From: Hoplostethus atlanticus
Lineage: Eukaryota > Chordata > Actinopteri > Trachichthyiformes > Trachichthyidae
Assembly: GCA_034670405.1 (NCBI GenBank)
Contig: JAXDDX010000187.1
Coordinates: 607,501 to 671,500 of the forward strand
Direction of reading: 5' to 3'
Length of the DNA stretch: 64,000 nucleotides
The position numbers and the translations under genes are program-made. This document shows positions 1 through 13,981 of this stretch, piece after piece. Positions within the stretch are counted from its first letter, which is position 1, and each line of letters opens with the position of its first letter. Under the pieces are notes generated by a model. The model did not search any database, was not told the origin of the DNA, and saw only the letters and a program-made list of their open reading frames with translations.

Positions 1-685
1 AAACTGGGTGAAATGAATGGAGGGGGGACAAACAAGAGGAGATGATACTGGAGCTGCACAACACACTTCCATAATCAAAACATGCAGGTTATCGCGTTTC
101 CGAAACTAAAAGGGTGTTTCAATGGAATAACACTCTCGATGAGACATTCCTTTACAGAAAACTATTCCTTCACTGATGAATCTAAAAGTAGAAAAAAAAA
201 CTATATGCTGTGGTTGTGGGACTACTGGCTTTCCGCCCTTAATAAACTGCTAGTTTAACTGTAATGTACATCAGCCCAGGCATATGGAAAATATTGGGGA
301 TATTATTTAAAGCAGCCTCCGGTGTAACAAAATGCTATTTTGTCTGCAGTCTGCAACGCAAATGAAAACAAACGAGCTGCAAGGTTCCAGAGTGCCTTCT
401 GTCTGTTCAGTCTCGTTACATTTTTTAAACTAGTCAACTTTCATTTCTAACCCTGATCGTCTCATACGTGATATAGGCAGAGACCGGGGGGGGTATTGCA
501 AATGATATAAAACTCCAAAAAAGAAAAGGAAAAAATGATTCACGCTCCACAGCATGAAATTTGCAGGAATGAGAGCTACAACGGTCAGGCCCTGAATCTG
601 AGATCTGAGATCTGCAAAAGTCAGTCTCTAATATTTATACAAAAAATGAAAAAGGCTCCTCGGACTGCCAGTGTGTGTTTGTGTG

Positions 686-720
686 CTCGCGCGCGCGCGC
701 GCGCGTGTGTGTGTGTGTGC
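686..720. repeat. Alternating purine-pyrimidine tract (CG)n(TG)n
   Basis: An uninterrupted alternation of about ten CG units runs straight into TG units. Such tracts readily adopt Z-DNA under negative supercoiling. It lies in the CpG-rich promoter-like region. Confidence 0.8.
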
Positions 721-1180
721 GTTGGGAGGTAAAAGGCGAGGTTTGCAGGCATGTTACAGTGGATTTAGCTGCGTATTCAGATTGCAGCCTGCATGCATTT
801 AAAATGAAATGTGTATCTGAGGGGGGGCGGTGGGTTTGAGGCGATGAAGAGGAATTGCAGGGGTGGGCAAGACAACCCCCACCCCCTCCTCTTCCTCCTC
901 TCCCATTGCCTTGTATATGCTCCCTTTATTCTAAAGAGCTCGTCAAATAGTAGATAGGGGGTGGCGGTGAAACTGATCAGGTTCAAGTTCAGTGGCAGTT
1001 GTTGATTTTTTTTTTCTGATCGTGGTCTGCCTCCTAGCGACGACACCGGGGCATGGGACTGCGCTTCCCAACCTCGCCGTCCACAGCACGTCCACCAACA
1101 GCCATGCACGGGCTGCAGCTCCCAACCAACACCCGCCGACACATAACCACGCATCGATCTATAACGATGCCCAGATAGTC

Positions 1181-1194
1181 CCTTATATATATCC
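1181..1194 (-). promoter_or_regulatory. Possible TATA box
   Basis: The minus strand reads GATATATATAAGGG within otherwise GC-rich DNA, a good TATA-box match. No initiator or coding exon downstream confirms it. The plus strand also reads as an AT run, so orientation is uncertain. Confidence 0.2.
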
Positions 1195-2689
1195 ACGTTT
1201 GCGCCACCTTGGAGCGGCTGCGAGGTGGCGCACAGCGCGCGGTGTTGCGGTGACGCTACTTTCGTCGTCCCCCCACCACCACCACCACCACTCGCCTCTC
1301 GCCGATCACCCCGCAGTTTCAAAACAGCCTCTCATCTGCTTTCTCAGAACACTATCTCGTGCAAATAAAACCAAATAGTAAAGCTCGGGTGGTAAATAAA
1401 CGCCGTGCGTAACGACGGTTTCTACACTCAACTTGCCGCTGTTGGAATCGGTTTGTCGCTACACACCGATCACACCGTTGTAACACACCAATGAGTTGAT
1501 ACATATATATATATTCGTGTCTTACCTTAGCTGTACGGGCAGCATTACAAGCTTAAGTTGTTATTTGGTCCATTATTTGGCAAAACCGAGAGAGAAGAAA
1601 AAGACTAGATAGACGGTTGTCCTGTTGCTGTGTCGGTAGTCTTGTTTTATAAGTCTGGACTGCAGAGATATGCTTTCTGGAAACAAACCTACTCATGTAA
1701 ACTAAACACCAATAGCAACCCTCTATAAGGAGCATTCGGATACAAAAATGTCTAAAATAAATCGATTTGAGCTGCTGGTAAAAAAAAGAAAAAAAGGGGG
1801 GCTACACACTTGTAAACAGCCGGACACGAGATTTCCCTCCGATCCCCTCCAAAAAAATAAATATCCACTTCCAAATTTTTGAAAATATTCCAAATACCGG
1901 ACGAGGGAGAGGAGATGAAACCTGCCGGCGGACTATCAGACAGCGGGAGAGCCAATATTCCGAGGCGATCGCTCTACAAAAGCTCCGCGGAAAGGGACGC
2001 GCTCTCCTACGCCGGAGCCTCTGTGCGTTTCCACTGACCGGAGCGAGCTGGGGGGCCACCGGGAGCCAGAGCGAGTGGCATGTATAACAGCCCCGTGAAC
2101 GCTCGTTCTCGGTGTGCAACTTCCCCCGTTTTCACGGAGAAATAATACCGGATAAATATCTACGCACAAAACTTTTTTCTCTCTTTCGGCTTTTTTGTTT
2201 GGAGGGGGGGGGTTGATCTCCGAGCTTGGTTTTACGCACGGAGGTGTCGCACTTTCTCGCCACGCTGTTAAGTCCAGTTGACTGCGGGTCCGAGCGGTGA
2301 GTCCGGTGTCCAAAAGCCTCCTGTCCCCGCTTCTTTCTCTTTTTTTCTCTTTCTTTCTGAATGGAGCAGAGGATGGTCAGAAATGACAATTTTGTTTCTC
2401 ATCTTTACTTACGCGAAAAATCCCTTTTGCTCAAGTGCTGGGGTTTGCCTTGCTTGCGGCGAGACATGGTGGCTGGCGGCGGCGGCGGCGTTCAGCGCGG
2501 ATCACATCGGGGAGAGCCGGGGTTAGAGAGGAGACTCCGGAGGGGCAAAAAATATCTTCATCCAACGCCTTTGACATCCAAAAAAAATAAATTAGAAATA
2601 ATACAAAGATGGCGCGGAGGCGAAGATGGATCGCGGGATCGCCGTCATGGCTTTTTTGAGAAAGGAGAGCGGAGAAAAAAGAGAGAGAG

Positions 2690-2694
2690 AGGTG

Positions 2695-2738
<44 letters not shown>

Positions 2739-3061
2739 AGAGAGATGGAAAAAATGGCAAAAGCCCCCCCCCCCTCTGAGCTGCAAGTTCAAGTGCACGG
2801 ACGTGACGTTCCCGGCGAACTTGAACGTCAGGCGATGGACGGACACCCGACATACAAAAACATGGGCAGGGCCGAAGCGCCCGAGTGGGAGTGGGAGTGG
2901 GAGGAGGGACGGACGGGACGCGCTATAACAACACCAATGGACGGTCATTAGAGAGAGGGGGGGGGGGGGAGGGGGGCTGGACATGAGAAATAGACCCGGT
3001 GGAAGCCAATGGACATAGAGATCAGGGGGGCCGGACAAGAGGCACTTGGAGGGAGGGAGGA

Positions 3062-3121
<60 letters not shown>

Positions 3122-3333
3122 CAGAGATGTCTAATGAAAGCAATATGCACTGTGACTGTGTGTGTGTGTGTGGGGGGGGGGGGGGTGAAAGGAGAGAGAG
3201 ACAGAGAGAGAGAGGTGGACGCAAAGCAGAGCAAGGGAAGCCGCGGACAGGAGCTCTCCGAGGCGGCGGGGGGGGGGGGGGGGGTATAATACTACTGCAT
3301 ATACGGAGGTGAGAGTGAGTGAGTGAGTGAGTG

Positions 3334-3376
<43 letters not shown>

Positions 3377-3534
3377 GGGACAAAGTCTGTCGCATTTAGT
3401 GTGGTCACCGTTCTGCTCTGAGAGAGAGAGAGCGAGAGAGAGAGGCCGGGCGCGCAATGGTCAGCCACCCGCTCACCTGGACGTGCGCGCGTGTGTTTAC
3501 GCGTGTGTGCGGGTGCGCGTGCGTGTGCGGGTTA

Positions 3535-3575
<41 letters not shown>
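2690..3575. repeat. Cluster of GA and TG microsatellites
   Basis: Pure GA runs occur at about 2699-2735, 3078-3120 and 3542-3571. TG runs occur at about 3061-3078 and 3337-3374, and G homopolymers at about 2958-2968 and 3173-3186. The long frames here (for example His-Thr or Ser-Leu repeats) are by-products of these repeats. Confidence 0.85.
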
Positions 3576-3916
3576 TGTGTTGAAATGAAACGGAGCGCTG
3601 CTAAGTATCCGGTTGCAGCGAACAGGACGGGCAGGTTCATCAACTGACTAAAAGATATGAAGATGTATAAGCGCTAGTGGCTCATATAGATATAGATATA
3701 GATATAGATGTAGATATATAGATATATAAATATAGATTTATATGGTTATATATAATGGCTTAGAGAGCAACAATTACATTACAATTACAATTAAATTTCT
3801 TTATTGTCAGAAACAATAGTCAGGGTTTTTTAAAGCAATCAAACAGTTCATACATTCAAACTATATTGAGATGATCAATGATATGGCTTGAAAACATGAA
3901 AACCAAGCAATGAATA

Positions 3917-4090
3917 ACCTACACTCTGAACAAAAAGGGTTGTAGTACCAGACAGTGGTTATTTTGGATTGCACCGTAGCTGTAAAGACCATTTTAGAAA
4001 GGTTCTCGATAGCACCATGCTCAGATGGTTCTACATAGGACCTTGAGAGCTTTGGATTTTAACAAATCAGAGGATTTCTTTGAGTCGTTA
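3917..4090. repeat. Teleost short DNA-transposon remnant (AGGGTT... GGTTCT family)
   Basis: The sequence contains CTCTGAACAAAAAGGGTT, then GAAAGGTTCTCGATAGCACC, and ends with AATCAGAGGATTTCTTTGAGT. The same order of motifs recurs at about 19855-20360. Together they mark a degenerate interspersed repeat of the kind common in fish genomes. It has no coding capacity. Confidence 0.5.
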
Positions 4091-4364
4091 CTATTCAATT
4101 CTGTGCGTCTGTATAAATTGGATGCGTTTTGTGTGTGTGGGGGTTACAGGAGGTACTATACGGTCCAAAATCCTCTGTCTGTCTGTGTCCATATCTGTCT
4201 GTCTGACTGTCTGTCTGTCTGTCTGTCCGTGTGAAATCCAAACTCCCCGACGAGCCCATACAGACCGTGGGAGTGGGAGTGGGCCCATAAGCGCCCCATG
4301 TAATAACTTTCAGATGTGCCTCAGGTTCGAGCTGTATACGGTACGGGGGGGTGGAGGGAGAAGA

Positions 4365-4400
4365 AGAGGAGGAGGAGGAGGAAGAGGAGGAGGAGGAGGG
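4365..4400. repeat. (GGA)n purine tract
   Basis: Tandem AGG/GGA units form a near-pure purine tract. It causes the poly-Ser/poly-Arg frames seen around it. Confidence 0.75.
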
Positions 4401-4953
4401 GGGAAGAGATTGTAAATACTCTTGGAATAAAGGGGGTTTGGTAATGTAAGACGCGGGGCTCAAACAGCCGACGCGCACCGTGCGAGGAGACATGCACGCG
4501 AAAGAAGAGAGAGAAAGAGAGCGCCTCGGAGCAGCGCGGACGTGGGCAAGAGAGAGAGAGCGGATGGTATAGTATTGGAGAGAAGGAGGAGGTGGAGGAG
4601 AGGGAGTAGAGATCTGCCTGGCAAAGCGGCGGCGGCGGCGGCAGCGGCGGCGACTCCAAGCGCGGCTGGACTGGGGGACCGGAGAAAGGAGCGGCTGCGG
4701 TGGAGACCTGGAGCGACGCGCCGCTGACCGAGGAGGACGCGCACTTAATACCGCGGGGTGGAGGAGGGGAGGGGGGGGTAGAGCAAGAGAAGGGGGGGCG
4801 GGGGGGTGATGGGAGAGAAAGTGAGGGAGGAAGAAAGAGAGAAGCCGGAGTGGAGGAGGAGGAGGTTCAACGTCAAGGGGGGAAAAATGCATGACCAGTG
4901 AGTGAAATATTTTGCAGGTTGCAACTCGCTGCATGGCTTATACGGACCGACAA

Positions 4954-5070
<117 letters not shown>

Positions 5071-6626
5071 TTAGTGCAGCTGGGAATACGGCCAAATACG
5101 ACCGTGCAGGGACGAATTATATACATACAGTTGTGGCTGGGTGTCAAAGTTCAAGCCGGTTTTAAGTGAAAGCGAAGACGACCTGTTCTGTTCTTTTAAC
5201 GACAACTCGGTTACTTATAGGCAAAAGAAAAAGTGCGCGGTCTAATCAGACTCGATCACCGTGAATTCGGAACACTTTATTCACCTTTCCATTCACGTTT
5301 GGACTTCAATCCAACACAATAAAATTCTCTGGAAATGTGTCTACTTAGCTTAATCTGTCTACCTATTCATTTTTATTATTATTATTGAGTCATAGATTAT
5401 CTTTTTATTTGTTATGCACGCTGCTTTTGAAAACTAAATTAAACCAATTAGAGTCGCGGCGCAGTCAGTTGAAAGAATAAAATGCTTCGAAATGAATTGA
5501 AACGTTGATGTCGATGGTGATGCGGGGCTGACAGAGATTTCTTCTAAATGTATTTTATAGGCCTATTTCTATCTGTCAACGCCAAGCTGGATCAAAACAC
5601 ACAGATGGGGAACTTAATTATGGCCTTTATTTGTTGAAAGCTTTATTGGGTGAAATGCGCTTGACAAGGGGCGCGTGGAGATTGAGCCAAAAGAAGTTAT
5701 TACGCTCGATTTCCATATGTAAGGTGTGTGTCAGGTGGATGTTCATTCCTGTTAATTTTAATTGATCCGATTGGCTTTACCATAACTGCCTAATTATTTG
5801 GGTAAAATCCCTTTGGCAGGGGTAGATAGGATGCACTTCTTTTTTTTTTCTTCTTTTTTTTTAAAGGACGTTTCCCCCTCACAACCACGCGCCCGGTTAG
5901 AGATAAAACACCCCGGCAACACGTGTGTTAGACATGCGGCAACATATGCAGCTCACACAAACAGCAAACATAAGATGCGCTGTTCCTTATAGTACTGGAG
6001 ACGCGTGACGAGAATTTTGTTTTAAAGAGTGAAAATGGATTTTTATCTTTCCTGGAGCATCGGATGTCGTCGGTGGCCTGTTGCTGTCTGGATGGTAACA
6101 GGCGGACACCGCACCCACGGAACCTGATACAGTAACACTAGAAGCCCCGTGCAGCCCGGTAAACACGGCGGGGTGTTTTGACGCACTATAGGAGTAAAAC
6201 ACTTCCAAAGAAGTTTAGACTTTAAGGAATCATATCGTGAGAGTTTAAACCCCGACAGGAGATTGTGATATGGTCAATGTGTTAGATTTAGGTCACTACC
6301 AGCATTGGTCCTGACTGCTGGTGTGCTTTTGTTTAATTTTAGCTTTCAAATATGATTCCTGGCAGTTTTTTTATTGATCTTTGATAAAAACTACAAGATC
6401 CAAATCAAATTTGGACTCAGTTAGACTAGGTATGGCAAGTGCCCCATACCCAGTTGAGGCCCATGCCTAAAGGGGACCTCTTTTTAGCCACCACCTCCCT
6501 CATACCCCCACATCCGCGAGAGCACCAACCTTGACCTCTCCCTACACCCCGCTCCATCTGCTGGCAACAAAGAATGTTTTCCCGTTTTCTCTCCCTCCCA
6601 TCTCCTCCTCCTCCCGTCCCCGTGTA

Positions 6627-6706
6627 CACACACACACACACACACACATACGCACACGCACGCACGCACGCACACACACACACACGCACACACACACACA
6701 CAACCC
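6627..6706. repeat. (CA)n microsatellite with CG-containing interruptions
   Basis: CA units are interrupted by CGCACGCACG blocks. Short Thr-His and Cys-Val frames on either strand are artefacts of the repeat. Confidence 0.9.
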
Positions 6707-9039
6707 AAGCCCTCCAAGTCAGGGACATTGACTTAGAGCTGCTTGGAACCCAGGGAGCGCGCAAGGGAATCTCTATATGTAAATGCTGCGCGTCGCCGGT
6801 TTCCGTCATAAATCAGTCAGGTTGCATGCTTAATGCATTGGAGGTAGCCAGCTATAGCAGCACTTTGCATGCATGAAGGAGCACGGTGGCTGTGTGCGCG
6901 TGTGTGCGTCTGTGTGTGTGTGTGTGTGTGTGCATGGCCATACCTTGGCTTAAATCAGTCCAAATTTGATCTTATAGTTTTTATCATAATAATGGATCAA
7001 GCAAAAATCCCCAGAAATATATTTGGCCCTATTCAAAAAACCATTGGAGTGTATGTCCGTGTGTGTGCCCGTGTGTATATGTGTGTGTGCGCGCAAAGAT
7101 AAAAAGAGGATTCTGTTGCCCATTTCTTAATTCTCATGCCATATGTAGGCCACATTCAGCTATCGCTTTAATTCGGTTTTATTGGATTCAGCACTTTTAC
7201 TCACCTATTCCCTATTAAGGCAGCTACAACTTTCATTACACTGAATGGACAGTGGCATACTTTGAGGATATAAAACCTCGTTCATGAAATAGAGAGGGGG
7301 GCGGGGGGGGGGGCAGAATTTAGGCCTTTGTAAAACCGTGAAAAGAGAGAGGGGAGACTATAGGGCATCACACCGGCGGTGGTCACATGCGTCGCCTTCA
7401 CTCCACGCACGACAGCTTCAGGGAAATTGAGTGACTGGGGCGCATTTCAATATATGGAAATGACCGGGGGGCTCCCGAGATAAATCAGCGCCCCCCCCCC
7501 CCTCCCTCCCTTCTCTCCCCTCCTCTCCCTCTCTTCCTGTCGCTCCCCTCTCTCTTCTCTCCATGCGCCTCTCCATACCTTCATTTATTTCCTACAGCCG
7601 GGCGGAGGCTGCTTTGTACCGCCTTTTTGTCATTATTCCCATGCCCCATGCGTAAAATAAAGTGATGTAGTGACACATATCCTGACCGAAATCAATTATA
7701 TTTTCAGAAAAGTATTAATTCATGCTATTTGACCCTTAAAAGCCACCATCCTTATAATAACTTGCATCGGGTTGGCTTTGAATTTGGATCAGATTCATGT
7801 CAGCCTAAGAAAAAAGGTGGAAAACTAAATTTCACTGACAGAACCAAACTACATGCTATGTTGGAAATCGTCAGACAACAACTGCGTTCTGACAATACCG
7901 CCTTTTAGGAAGAATGTAGTTTAAACTCACCTTGCTATGTATCCTCTGCACTCAACTACTGGTGCGTCAAAAATGCACAGGCCTCTAGCAATGTTTTCTA
8001 TCGATTCAAATGCCAACGCGGAGCAAATAATTGAGAGAAAAATAGCAGGACTGGGGGGGTAAAATAGTAATTGATACCACATATAAGTTTTCTCTAAATC
8101 TAAATCTAGTCCCTGCCTATTTTGCAGAGGACCCCCCCACCCCCTACACCCACACCCACACCGCCCCCTCCACCAATCCCAAAGCATTACAATAACGGGA
8201 ACGGGCTCGATTTCACAACGTGCCATTGTCACACCTGCGGGATGCGCACGCGGCACCGAGGCATTGCGCCGGCGGTATTAGATCAAATCAGGCTGGATTA
8301 CACGGCTCTAGGCCACCTTATTAGAGCCAGACACCCCACATACCGCCCCCCCCCTCCCTTTTCCCTTATAATGAATGATGGGATGGTGTTTGAGGACGCG
8401 CACGTTTACGCGCCGCGTTACACGCGTCAGCCAAAGGCCAATTAAGTTAAGTACAAATGAGGGGTTCCCAAACTTTTTTTCCCCTTCCGGTCACAGACCC
8501 CGAAATAGATCCAACCGTTAGACCCCACGTGATAAGATGTTTTTCTATAAGGAACAAACCGGCAGAGGGGAAACCAAAAAAATTAAACTATTCCACCATG
8601 TTTTTTGCTGCATGAGAACCTCCATCCCGCCTGCCTGTAAACGCACCGACACGTTTACGGCTGCCGTCGTTAAGTCGCTGTTAATTTTACACTAAACGGG
8701 TTGTTATGAAGATGAATGACGGGGAGGGAAGTGGTGCGCGTGGGGCAGCCGAGCATTTATCTGTCCTGCCTTGGGGCCCGTAGGCTGTTAGCGGCCTGTA
8801 ACCTGTGAAACCGCGTGACCTGAGGGATAGGCGTCTATATGTGGACAACGGCTTTATGATGTTGAGACGGACTCCTAACACACCCTGATACCCCTTTGGG
8901 TATTTGAAGGCCGATAACAATATTTTATGTTGTACTGATATTCAGTTTCTTTAGATTGTACCAAATTCATGCCCAAAAAAGCCTCTGAATCAACATTTAT
9001 ACCATAGGACACTAAAACTCTCCATTGCAACCCCGGGAT

Positions 9040-9290
9040 GGTAATAAAATATCAATACATATCTGTGTGGAATCTGATCAAAATGTCTCATTAGACTCAA
9101 TTCAGGTTAAGGGCTTCCCATAGACCACCAGTGTAGTATTGATCAAGCCTACAATAAAGATGTAATCAATCAAACCGCATCATATCCATCATATCAGAGG
9201 TGAACGACACCGAACAGCTGATATCTGATTTGTAATAAAATGCCAATATCAGCCCCATATATCAGTCTAGTTATACGTTATGTATATGTC
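9040..9290 (+). repeat. Dispersed repeat, GATATC/CCAATATC family
   Basis: The core reads GTGGAATCTGATCAAAATGT, then CCAGTGTAGTATTGATCAA, then AATAAAATGCCAATATCAG. Related copies occur near 36765-36990 (reverse), 42370-42640 and 50735-50900. It has no coding capacity and is probably a non-autonomous DNA transposon. Confidence 0.6.
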
Positions 9291-11329
9291 AGTGGTGTGA
9301 TAGTCCTCCTGTTTAAATCTACACCCAGAGATGTAGTGGGTCTAGTTGCGGTGACTTTCATGGAATAACATCTGGAAACACGGACTCCTGCGCCCCCTTG
9401 TGTCCTAATCCAGCCAGTGTAAGAGTGTATAGACATTAGGTACCCCTAACGGCTTCAGGCGCCACCGAGAAGGAGGGATGGGGCAGAGGATCAACCTGTA
9501 GGTTTAGACTTTTGGAATTAAAATTCGATAGATTGATCCGAAATCTAGGAAATTTGACCCAAAACAGTTCAAATAATAATTAAAGAAGACGAAGAAGAAG
9601 AAGTGTATTATGAGAGGAATACTGAATGTAGAGACCATCTTGGAGGCGTTGGTGCAATTTGAGAAGGAAAACGGAATGGAAAGATGGGCAAGTGAATATG
9701 GAGAATTTTCACGATCGATGGATCTGATAATCTTATACCTAATCTGATAATAATCTGATAATAACATCTCTAAATCCAAGTATTTTTTGGCGGGGGGAGA
9801 GTTTAGTGTTTCAGGTCAGCGAAATGACACGTCTTAATGAAGGACTGGGGACTTAAATCAGAATAAAAGCCCTTCAGATTCGTTCCCCTCCTGCAAATTG
9901 TGATATTCAGTATTTCAAATCCTGGTCGAGTGGACGGAGGAAACGACACCAACCGGAAACGTTGTATCCTAAAGGCTAAATATGTTCTAAAATACAGTCT
10001 CCGGTGTTATTTAGTCATTCCCATAGCTTCATCACAAGACCGAGAGCCTATAGCGTTTCCCTGGAAGTCGTTTCAAAAGGTGCTGCAAGTTGAAATGATG
10101 TGCAAGATGAATTTTAGACGCCTGGATTTTATTTGTATTTATTTTATTTTAATTTTTAACTTCTAGATGGATCTGTGCTAATATGTCGATGCCAAGTTAT
10201 TTCTTCAGAGAAATATATAGCACAAATATAGGTTATATCGAATCATTTGTAGAGGTGATTATTATTATAATTATTATAGTTTTTATAATAATTATTATTA
10301 CCGCTTTGAAAGCACACCGACAATAATAATAATTATAATATTATACTATAAGTAATATGTATAATATTACATAATAATAAGTATAATAATAATAATACCT
10401 GTGCGACTTATCATAAGTCTAATATTAAATATTGTCCGACTAATTTATCCTACAGGGACTATTAATTGAGAGAGAACAGAGAGCTGTACGGTCTAAATGA
10501 ATCCGGAACCTGGAAATCCTCATCCACATAGCATCACTTAGCGCTCTTTATACCTTCGGAAGGATGAACGGGACATATCTCGGAGAGCTTAGTGATAAAT
10601 CATGTATTTTTAATGAATATCAATAGAAGAACCCCCTCCGCCCCCAGAAAGTCACGAGCCCGCCCGGCTATCTAATTTGATTAAGCAGTGCTGAGGGGCG
10701 GTGCGCAGGCCGGGCTGGGGAATACTGTGGTAATGACTGCTGTAACACCACAGCTATTTTATAATGGGCTCTGAAGCGCTGCCACGGAGCCGAACTAAGG
10801 GGAGGGGGTGGGGGGCGAGGGGGCTTTTCAAACGATTAACACCGAGGGGAAAAATAACAAATCTAATCTGACATGACACCCTTATGTTTAATTCTGGCTG
10901 TTAACCAGGGGCATCAATTCACTAAACCCCAAAGTATGGGCCAAGTCCCTGGATCTTAATATTATTTGACTCTGAAACTTCTGTAGAAATAAACTACATT
11001 GCTCGGGACAAAGTGGATGACTGAAGACTAATAGGATATTATTATTTGGTGAAAGGGATCAATTATTACTCGTAGGTCACCAGACTATCATTTTAGAGGA
11101 AACACTGCTCCTGTATGTTCCCCTGATGGGACTATTTTAGATATTGCTTCAGATTTATGCCTGTTTTTTTTCTTGATCTTTGCCATTGATCTTTATTATA
11201 ATGATAAAAAAAAAACTACAAAATAAATTAAATGAAACTTTCTCTCTTGCCCTCCAGAGAAGGATGCTGCTATTGAAACAGACAAATATAGCTGCTAGTT
11301 TCCCTATAAAACTATAGAGACCATATAAC

Positions 11330-11615
11330 AACGTTTAGAAAGATATTATACAGATATTAAAGCAAAACGTATATATATAACATACCATAATATGATAGTG
11401 ATACCATAGGAAATATGATATAACCTCACTTTAAACTATTGCAGGCATAATAGAAGTCCCTATAGGAATATTATAGGAATACTACTAAGGATACCATGGA
11501 AAAAAAAGAACCATAAAGTACAATAAGCTCACTATAAACTCACTAGTGAGTATGGCAAATACATTATGAGAAATTATAGGAATGTCATAGGAGTACTATA
11601 ATGATTTTTCATATG
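11330..11615. repeat. AT-rich degenerate repeat (CTATAGGAATATTATAGG family)
   Basis: The block is built from imperfect repeats of CCTATAGGAATATTATAGG, CTCACTATAAACTCAC and CATAGGAGTACTATA. The same vocabulary, reverse-complemented, appears at about 61130-61400. The two loci are probably members of one interspersed repeat family. Confidence 0.45.
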
Positions 11616-13570
11616 GTTTATAGCCTAAATATGGCCAAAGGAAACAAAGGATAAAGATCCAAACAATTAGGCAACATGACATGTACAATGAACCTAGCTT
11701 GTAAGTAAAAAAAATAAGTTTTATTTTGATAGGCAAGTAAAACTGATTAGTGCCTATATTGGGTCTTAAACTGGACTCCCAGGGGCCCTTGAAAGGGCTC
11801 CAATAAGTCATCAGCAGCATGAGGAATAGTTTAATTTCACTATTATAAGTCTAGTGCTGCTATTACTTCTGCCTCAGGATGAGTGATTTGAGGTTCCCCC
11901 TCTCCCCAATGTAGTTACGACCCCACCAGCACACACAGCTACTGTATATACCAAGTTATAGCTACTAGCAAACACCTTCCTAGATGGTAGCTGAGGTTTT
12001 GTGCCGATATTCAGTGTCTTTAAATGTGACCATTTTCATGCCATAACATTACAAATATTCAGTGTCTCCGCCAGAATGGAAAAGCCTCTGAAACAGTCCT
12101 GAGACCATCGATTTTGAAACCCATAGTGGTGAAATTCTTTGAGGGTTAAGCAGCTCTTGAAGGCAGGGTGACTTACTACACCAATTCAGAAACTCTAGGA
12201 TACATTAGGTCTTTAAAAGAAAAATATATTTACAAAAAACATAATTAGTGTATAAATAAAATGAATAAAAGAAAATGACTTGACATTGCAGGTTTTTATG
12301 TCGCTGTCATCAGGGAGGAACCTCACCATCTGACTGGTCATATAATAAACGGCAATAATAATAATCAGCAACAGTGTACACCTAGTCTACGGTTAAATTA
12401 CTGTTTAAGGGGATTACATCAGGACCAAGGACAGAGACAGAGCCTTAAACAGACCTCGCCCTCTGATTGGTCACATGCAGCATCCTTTCATTCTCTGATT
12501 GGTCTGAGGACAAAGCTTGGGAATATAGATCCACAGCCACCCAAGAGTAAATTAGCTAATGCTTTTAAAAAATTATTAATAATCTGTGCGGTGTAGGCAG
12601 TGGAGGGTAGACCACATAAACTCACCTTTCAATTTGCAGAATAGCGTCTCCACACCTTTTTAGCCTGACATGAATCTTAAATCCATTATAGTAAATAGTA
12701 TCAAACTGATGGAAGTTATAGGAGGTCTTTTAAGGAGGGGAAAAAACATGCTCTTCTTGAATGAATGCTCTTCTATAAATAAAATCGATTTTTGACACGT
12801 TTGATGGTTCCCACCTGTTTTATAGCATCACGGTTGACTATCACTGTCACTTGAAGAGAAACCCAATAAATGGTTATTTGATTAAAACTGTGCTGTGTGA
12901 TGCTGCTTTCCTGACACGATGACGACATGAACAAACCGTGTGAAAATCCCATTCACTTTTTTCGCTTTGCACATATTTTCTGTAATCATTTGATCCTCAT
13001 TTCATGTTCACTTTTTATATTTTACCTGTATTCCTATAAGCATTCTCTCTCCTTTTCCTTTATTTATGTATTGTTTTTCTCTCTAAATGCTTTTAGCAAC
13101 ACAAATGTAGTATTTACATGCCATTCCAATAAAGCAAGTTGAAATGAATGAATAAATGAACTTCTTTTAGCCTTAGTCAAACACATGCAATACACACAAC
13201 TCACCAGAGAGTGGTGCCAGTGAGCTGAGATTGTTAGCACTGTGTGTGATTCAACATAATTATTATCTTACATGTAAATATGTGTAAATTAGACAAATAC
13301 TCACACACACCACTGGGCATGTCTATGTTATACTTTACAGCATTTTTTCCTTGTCTAGAATGCATTGATGTTGACGGTTGCTATATGAAGAAACACAATC
13401 ATTTTAAGTTTGAATTGTTCGACTGCTCCACATCTTAACACAAAAAAACACATCAAATTTGTATGATTTATTGAATGCATATTAGTACAGTGATATGTAT
13501 TGGTATAATCTACTGGCTACTTTATTGTCTTGTCTATTTGCACTGTAGACAACAAGATGATTTTGCTACC

Positions 13571-13612
13571 AATTGGGTACGGTGACCAATGGGCCAAGGT
13601 CAGTGTAGTCCT
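13571..13612 (+). repeat. Solo end of a TTAA-type MITE
   Basis: The sequence GGTGACCAATGGGCCAAGG leads to GTGTAGTCCTTTAA. This matches the right end of the element at 31847-32338, including the TTAA at its boundary. No matching left end is visible nearby. Confidence 0.45.
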
Positions 13613-13904
13613 TTAATTTGAGTTGATATTTTCAGTGACAGCAGCTTGGAGATGTTGATTGGCGAGTTGGTCATCCACTCACAGAGCTGACACGGCTCTG
13701 CGGGCGGCTGTCCAAAGCGAACGTTGGTAGATTACTGCTCTTTACTGCCCTTTTTGCTGTGAGAGGAGTCCTGTTGTCCTGCACCATGTCAATGGCTACT
13801 GTACTACTATAGTGATCTGATCATCTTGTCCGACAGAGGTGAGTGAAATGAAAGAGGTTGGTCAATAAAATGAAGTTTGGCATTTGGTATCCTATTCCAG
13901 AATT

Positions 13905-13929
13905 TCCCCGGGGATCAATAAAGTATGTT

Positions 13930-13981
<52 letters not shown>
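13905..13981 (+). repeat. Retroposon 3' tail with (TATC)n microsatellite
   Basis: TTTCCCCGGGGATCAATAAAG is followed by about twelve TATC/CTAT units. This is the characteristic 3' end of a family of teleost LINE/SINE insertions whose tail is a tetranucleotide repeat. I cannot define its 5' end. Confidence 0.6.

Noticed and set aside
992-1378. 128-codon plus-strand frame starting with a signal-peptide-like hydrophobic run
   Set aside because: The run comes from a T-homopolymer, the rest is low complexity including poly-His, and an overlapping minus-strand frame is equally open.
4095-4934. 279-codon minus-strand frame rich in Pro, Ser and Arg
   Set aside because: Composed of GA/TC and GGC repeats, open in other frames too, no recognisable domain, no splice or start context.
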